9,345 nucleotides of DNA from an uncultured Eubacteriales bacterium (GTDB taxonomy: Bacteria; Bacillota; Clostridia; Oscillospirales; CAG-272). The stretch covers positions 1-9,345 of the forward strand of contig CAJKPX010000080.1 in the NCBI GenBank assembly GCA_905201895.1, given 5' to 3'. The first letter of the stretch is position 1; each line of letters starts with the position of its first letter. Below, piece by piece: positions 5,789 through 9,345 of the stretch. The notes under the pieces are model-generated. The model was given only the letters and a program-made list of their open reading frames with translations, did not search any database and was not told the origin of the DNA. A program made the position numbers and the translations under genes.

Positions 5789-7117
5789 TTAGTCACGGTT
5801 TTTTTCAAAAAAGGAGCGCGTTACCTGCACGATCTCATCCCGCATGAGAAGCAACATGGCAAGATTGAGGGTTGTGAGCGCGGCAATGGCAGTATCAGCC
5901 AGGTCCCATATTCCGCTCGGTGCTGCAATAGACCCTATAAAAAGAAAGACGCCGAAAACGGGTACGAAGCCCAAACGAAGCCAACGACGGCGCGCGAGAA
6001 AGCCGAGCGCCTCCTGCCCGTAGCTCGCCCAGCAAAGCAGAGTTGCATAGCCAAAGCAGAGGATTGCCGCGCAGAAAAACCATTCCGACCAGCCTCCCAG
6101 CACCACCGAATAGGCACGGATCGCCATCATCACCGCGTTATCCCCCAACGGCTCGACCTCGGGATAGCTCACCAGGATCACCAGCGCCGTTGCGGTGCAG
6201 AGCAGAATCGTGTCCACAAAGACCTCAAAGATCCCCCACACGCCCTGCGCGGCAGGGTGTGCCGTGGCGGCAGAGGCATGTGCCGTGGGCGCCGTTCCGC
6301 AGCCAGCCTCGTTAGAAAGCAGACCGCGCATGGTTCCCACACGCAGAGCTTGAGAGGTCAGAAAGCCAATCGCGCCGCCTCCCACGCCCGCAGACGAGAA
6401 CGCCGACCGAAAAATCGAGAGAAAGGCATCCCCAACGGCATCGCGCCGAATGATCAGAACCGCCGCCGAGAGAATGACGTAGCCTGCCGACATAATGGGC
6501 ACAAGCAGCTCGGTCAGGGCGGAAATTCCGCGACTGCCGCGCAGGATCACGGGAAGCGTCAGGCCAACGAGCAGCGCTCCGCCGAGCCACGTTGGGGCTC
6601 CCGTTACGCCCGAGAGCGCCGAAGCAACGGCATTCCCCTGCACCACACAGCCCATCGTGAGCGAAACCACCACCATCAAAACGGCGAATGTAACAGAGAG
6701 CACACATGCCGCGATATGGCATCCGTGCGCGTCGAAATGATCCTTTATATAATAGTAGGCGCCACCGAAGAAGCCGCCCCTGCGATCGGTGCGTCGGTGC
6801 GAGACGGCAAGCAGAATTTCGGCGTATTTGAGCACCATCGCAAGCAGCGCAGACACCCACATCCAAAGCACCGCCCCCGCACCGCCCAGCCAAACGGCAC
6901 TTGCCACGCCCACGATGTTTCCCACCCCGAGCGTCCCTGCCAACGCCAGCGTGACTGCGCGAAAGGGTGACACCGAGCCCTCACTCGGCATACGGAGCGC
7001 ACGAAGCATCCCCCTCGGAGAACGCAGAGGCAGAAACCGAAGCAAAAGCAGAAAAACGACTCCACACCCAACCAACAAAAACGGAATCGCACCACCCGTG
7101 AGCAACCATCGAAGCAT
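5789..7117 (-). CDS. AGCS-family sodium:alanine (amino acid) symporter
   Basis: The 442-residue integral membrane protein belongs to the alanine-or-glycine:cation symporter family and should import a small neutral amino acid with sodium. The family motif GTLGVGNIVGVASA is at 61-74, followed by GGAGAVLWMWVSAL (78-91) and KYAEILLAV (97-105). SNEAGCGTAPTAHASAATAH (roughly residues 268-287) matches the central conserved loop of AlsT-type carriers. About ten to eleven hydrophobic segments span the sequence, as expected. The frame is open up to 7180, but ATG 7117 is chosen because AAGGGGGG precedes it at good spacing, and because the upstream 21 residues are hydrophilic and lack a ribosome site at their own start. 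It stands alone, divergent from groES and convergent with araC. No link to mannoside use is apparent, and the transported amino acid is not decided by sequence. Confidence 0.9.
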   Translation of the reverse strand: MLRWLLTGGAIPFLLVGCGVVFLLLLRFLPLRSPRGMLRALRMPSEGSVSPFRAVTLALAGTLGVGNIVGVASAVWLGGAGAVLWMWVSALLAMVLKYAEILLAVSHRRTDRRGGFFGGAYYYIKDHFDAHGCHIAACVLSVTFAVLMVVVSLTMGCVVQGNAVASALSGVTGAPTWLGGALLVGLTLPVILRGSRGISALTELLVPIMSAGYVILSAAVLIIRRDAVGDAFLSIFRSAFSSAGVGGGAIGFLTSQALRVGTMRGLLSNEAGCGTAPTAHASAATAHPAAQGVWGIFEVFVDTILLCTATALVILVSYPEVEPLGDNAVMMAIRAYSVVLGGWSEWFFCAAILCFGYATLLCWASYGQEALGFLARRRWLRLGFVPVFGVFLFIGSIAAPSGIWDLADTAIAALTTLNLAMLLLMRDEIVQVTRSFFEKNRD

Positions 7118-7295
7118 TCCCTCGCCCCCCTTCAAGACCTCTTTTGAGCTCTTCTCTTTTCCAAAATGACACCACATCATTCTATGAATACACGGCGTTT
7201 TCTATGCTTTTTCGCAAAAGTCACGCCATTTACACTCGATAGGTGGGATGAATCAATAAAATTGTTAATATAATGTGAATAATGCAGAAAAAGGC
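7118..7295. other. Divergent intergenic region, symporter side
   Basis: No gene is seen between the symporter start and the groES promoter. For leftward transcription a weak promoter is possible: TTGATT (7251-7256) and TGTAAA (7229-7234), 16 bp apart. Downstream of it, in the symporter leader, GGCGT (7194-7198) pairs with ACGCC (7223-7227) around an inner CTTTT-TCGC-AAAAG hairpin (7207-7220). A lone TATAAT at 7269-7274 on the plus strand has no -35 partner. Confidence 0.4.
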
Positions 7296-7323
7296 TTGAT
7301 TTTTTTCAAAAAAGGTATACAAT
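7296..7323 (+). promoter_or_regulatory. Sigma-A promoter of groES-groEL
   Basis: TTGATT (7296-7301) and TACAAT (7318-7323) are separated by 16 bp, with an A/T-rich spacer. The predicted transcription start, near 7330, lies about 5 bp before the CIRCE operator, the normal arrangement for HrcA-repressed chaperonin operons. Confidence 0.7.
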
Positions 7324-7334
7324 AATAGCATGAA

Positions 7335-7361
7335 TTAGCACTCGTCCACCTTGAGTGCTAA
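7335..7361 (+). promoter_or_regulatory. CIRCE operator (HrcA binding site)
   Basis: The sequence is a perfect match to the CIRCE consensus TTAGCACTC-N9-GAGTGCTAA, with arms 7335-7343 and 7353-7361. The repressor HrcA binds it and releases it when GroEL is titrated by unfolded proteins. It lies in the transcribed leader. A GC-rich hairpin GGAGC-TCC-GCTCC (7371-7383) follows before the groES ribosome site. Confidence 0.97.
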
Positions 7362-7417
7362 CACCAAAACGGAGCTCCGCTCCCACACACGCAAACAAAT
7401 AAGGAGGCATTCAGATC

Positions 7418-7705
7418 ATGAATATCAAACCGCTTTCCGACAGAGTTGTAATCAAGCTCGTCGAGGCAGAAGAAAAAACAAAGACCGGCATTTTCCTCAC
7501 CGCATCGGCACAGGAAAAGCCGCAGGTTGCAGAGGTTGTTGCAGTTGGTCCCGGCGCACGCGACGATAACGGCAAGCTGATCCCGATGGAAGTCAAGGTT
7601 GGCGACAAGGTCATCACGGGCAAGTATGCAGGCACCGAGGTGAAGATGGACGGCACCGAGTACACCATCGTTAAGCAGAGCGACATTCTCGCAATCGTTG
7701 AATAA
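7418..7705 (+). CDS. groES: Co-chaperonin GroES (Cpn10)
   Basis: The 95-residue protein forms the heptameric lid of the GroEL folding chamber in the cytoplasm. It begins MNIKPLSDRVVIK, the family N-terminus. The mobile loop covers about residues 17-35, with the GroEL-contact tripeptide Ile-Phe-Leu at 25-27 where most relatives have Ile-Val-Leu. VGPGARDDNGK (43-53) corresponds to the roof hairpin, and the protein ends in SDILAIVE. Length is typical. AAGGAGG lies 10 bp before the ATG. It is the first gene of the operon, followed after 29 bp by groEL, and is controlled by the CIRCE site in its leader. Confidence 0.98.
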   Translation: MNIKPLSDRVVIKLVEAEEKTKTGIFLTASAQEKPQVAEVVAVGPGARDDNGKLIPMEVKVGDKVITGKYAGTEVKMDGTEYTIVKQSDILAIVE

Positions 7706-7734
7706 TCGTAGAATCACGGAGGTTTCACACAGTT

Positions 7735-9345
7735 ATGGCAAAGGATATTCTTTACGGAATTGAAGCACGCAACGCGCTCGTTCGCGGCGTGGATAAGCTG
7801 GCAGACACGGTTAAGATCACGCTCGGTCCCAAGGGCAGAAACGTGGTGCTTGACAAGAAATATGGCTCGCCCCTGATCACCAATGACGGCGTTACCATCG
7901 CCAAGGAGATCGAGCTGGAGGACGAGGCTGAAAACATGGGCGCTCAACTGGTCAAGGAGGTTGCAACCAAGACCAATGATGCAGCCGGCGACGGTACCAC
8001 CACCGCTACCCTGCTTGCACAGGCATTCGTGCGCGAGGGTATGAAGAACGTGACCGCAGGCGCCAACCCCATGGTTGTTCGCAAGGGTATGAAGAAGGCT
8101 GTTGACGCCGCTGTTGAGGCGCTGATCGCCAACTCCAAGAAGGTTAACGGATCGGCTGACATCGCACGCGTTGGTACGATCTCCGCAGGCGACGAGGTGA
8201 TCGGTGAGCTGATTGCCGACGCAATGGAAAAGGTTACCGCCGACGGCGTAATCACCATTGAGGAGTCCAAGTCCGCCGACACCTATTCCGAGGTTGTTGA
8301 GGGTATGCAGTTTGACCGTGGCTACCTCTCGCCCTACATGGCAACCGATATGGATAAGATGGAAACCGTTTACGACGACGCGCTCATTCTCATCACCGAT
8401 AAAAAGATCTCCAACATTCAGGAGATCCTCCCCCTGCTCGAGCAAATCGTTCAGGCAGGCAGAAAGCTGCTCATCATTGCCGAGGACGTTGAGGGCGAGG
8501 CTCTGACCACGCTGGTGCTCAACAAGCTCCGCGGCGTGTTCAACTGCGTTGCAGTCAAGGCTCCCGGCTTTGGCGACAGACGCAAGGAAATGTTGCAGGA
8601 TATCGCAATCCTCACGGGCGGTCAGGTCATCTCCTCCGAGGTCGGCCTGGAGCTCAAGGACACCGCCCTTCCCATGCTCGGCAGAGCACGTCAGATCAAG
8701 GTCAACAAGGAGCACACCATCATCGTTGGCGGTGCAGGCAGCTCCGACGAGATCAAGGCTCGCGTGGCGCAGATTCGCAATGCAATCGTGGAAACCACCT
8801 CTGATTTCGACCGTGAGAAGCTCCAGGAGCGCCTTGCAAAGCTTGCAGGCGGCGTGGCAGTAATCAAGGTTGGTGCCGCAACCGAGGCTGAAATGAAGGA
8901 AAAGAAGCTCCGCATCGAGGACGCACTCAACGCAACCAAGGCAGCCGTTGAGGAAGGCATCGTGGCAGGCGGCGGAACCGCTTACCTCAACGTCATCCCC
9001 ACCGTTGCGAAGCTGATCGAAACGGTTGACGGCGACGAAAAGACCGGTGTGAAGATCGTGCTCAAGGCTCTCGAGGAGCCCGTTCGTCAGATCGCCGCAA
9101 ACGCAGGCTTCGACGGCGGCGTTGTGGTTGACAAGATCCTCTCCTCGCAGCAGGTTGGCTACGGCTTTGATGCCTACAACGAGGTCTACTGCGACATGAT
9201 GGCAAACGGTATCGTAGACCCCACCAAGGTGACCCGTTCGGCTCTCCAGAATGCGGCTTCGATCGCATCCGTGATCCTCACCACCGAGGCTGTTGTTGCA
9301 GACCAGAAGGAAGAAACACCCGCTCCCGCGGCACCTGCCGGCGGC
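7735..9345 (+). CDS. groEL: Chaperonin GroEL (Cpn60), 3' end cut by the window
   Basis: The frame runs 537 codons from ATG 7735 to the window end without a stop. It encodes the ATP-driven chaperonin that encloses unfolded proteins. MAKDILYGIEARNALVRGVD is the family N-terminus. The ATP site includes LGPKGRNV (30-37), TNDGVT (49-54) and GDGTTT (85-90), with Asp86 acting on magnesium-ATP. The cpn60 signature AAVEEGIVAGGG is present near residue 404. The last visible residues, ETPAPAAPAGG, are the start of the usual glycine/methionine-rich tail, so only a few codons are missing. GGAGG lies 12 bp before the start. It is cotranscribed with groES under HrcA control and shows no abnormal residues in the part seen. 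Confidence 0.98.
   Translation, partial: MAKDILYGIEARNALVRGVDKLADTVKITLGPKGRNVVLDKKYGSPLITNDGVTIAKEIELEDEAENMGAQLVKEVATKTNDAAGDGTTTATLLAQAFVREGMKNVTAGANPMVVRKGMKKAVDAAVEALIANSKKVNGSADIARVGTISAGDEVIGELIADAMEKVTADGVITIEESKSADTYSEVVEGMQFDRGYLSPYMATDMDKMETVYDDALILITDKKISNIQEILPLLEQIVQAGRKLLIIAEDVEGEALTTLVLNKLRGVFNCVAVKAPGFGDRRKEMLQDIAILTGGQVISSEVGLELKDTALPMLGRARQIKVNKEHTIIVGGAGSSDEIKARVAQIRNAIVETTSDFDREKLQERLAKLAGGVAVIKVGAATEAEMKEKKLRIEDALNATKAAVEEGIVAGGGTAYLNVIPTVAKLIETVDGDEKTGVKIVLKALEEPVRQIAANAGFDGGVVVDKILSSQQVGYGFDAYNEVYCDMMANGIVDPTKVTRSALQNAASIASVILTTEAVVADQKEETPAPAAPAGG

Noticed and set aside
6257..6970. 237-codon plus-strand frame over the symporter gene
   Set aside because: Very rich in Arg, His, Asn and Gln, typical of the complement of a membrane-protein gene.
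7118..7180. 21-residue N-terminal extension of the symporter
   Set aside because: Its ATG lacks a ribosome site, whereas AAGGGGGG precedes the start at 7117.
7714..8715. 333-codon open frame antisense to groEL
   Set aside because: A shadow of groEL codon usage, without a ribosome site or recognisable product.

Overview
The window looks like chromosome from a low-GC-promoter, moderately GC-rich Bacillota, most likely an uncultured gut-type clostridium. The basis is a perfect CIRCE operator in front of groES-groEL, sigma-A promoters with 17-bp spacers, strong Shine-Dalgarno sequences, and a compact catabolic operon with a divergent AraC-type regulator. The species cannot be named from the sequence alone.

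Layout. Positions 1-308 hold two tandem modules of about 154 bp. Each, read on the minus strand, carries an imitation of a tRNA 3' end followed by an intrinsic terminator. They lie immediately downstream of a genuine tRNA-Arg(ACG) gene (354-430, minus) that has its own terminator (317-354) and a consensus promoter with A-tracts upstream (460-488 and beyond). Positions 559-4657 are a minus-strand operon, read from right to left: a GH2 beta-mannosidase, a GmhA-like SIS-domain sugar-phosphate isomerase and a ROK-family sugar kinase, closed by a terminator at 559-609. Its likely regulator, an AraC-family protein (4838-5698, plus), is divergently transcribed. The intergenic region contains a clear araC promoter and a dyad element that recurs with one mismatch after the araC gene. 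Positions 5789-7117 (minus) encode an AGCS-family sodium:amino-acid symporter, convergent with araC. From 7296 to the window end runs the HrcA/CIRCE-controlled groES-groEL operon; groEL lacks only its last few codons because the window stops.

How the genes fit together. I infer a cytoplasmic route for imported manno-oligosaccharides or other beta-mannosides: the mannosidase (no signal peptide) releases mannose, the ROK kinase phosphorylates it, and the GmhA-like isomerase, whose known relatives handle manno-configured sugar phosphates, could convert mannose-6-phosphate to fructose-6-phosphate. No transporter for the sugar is in the window. The symporter and the chaperonin operon are separate units.

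The most unusual items are the tRNA-mimic/terminator modules, the repeated 18-bp element flanking araC together with a good minus-strand promoter pointing back into araC, and the mannosidase-isomerase-kinase set with an isomerase subtype carrying an insertion and a kinase lacking the usual zinc cysteines. I do not see a CRISPR array, insertion sequence, prophage gene or defence system.
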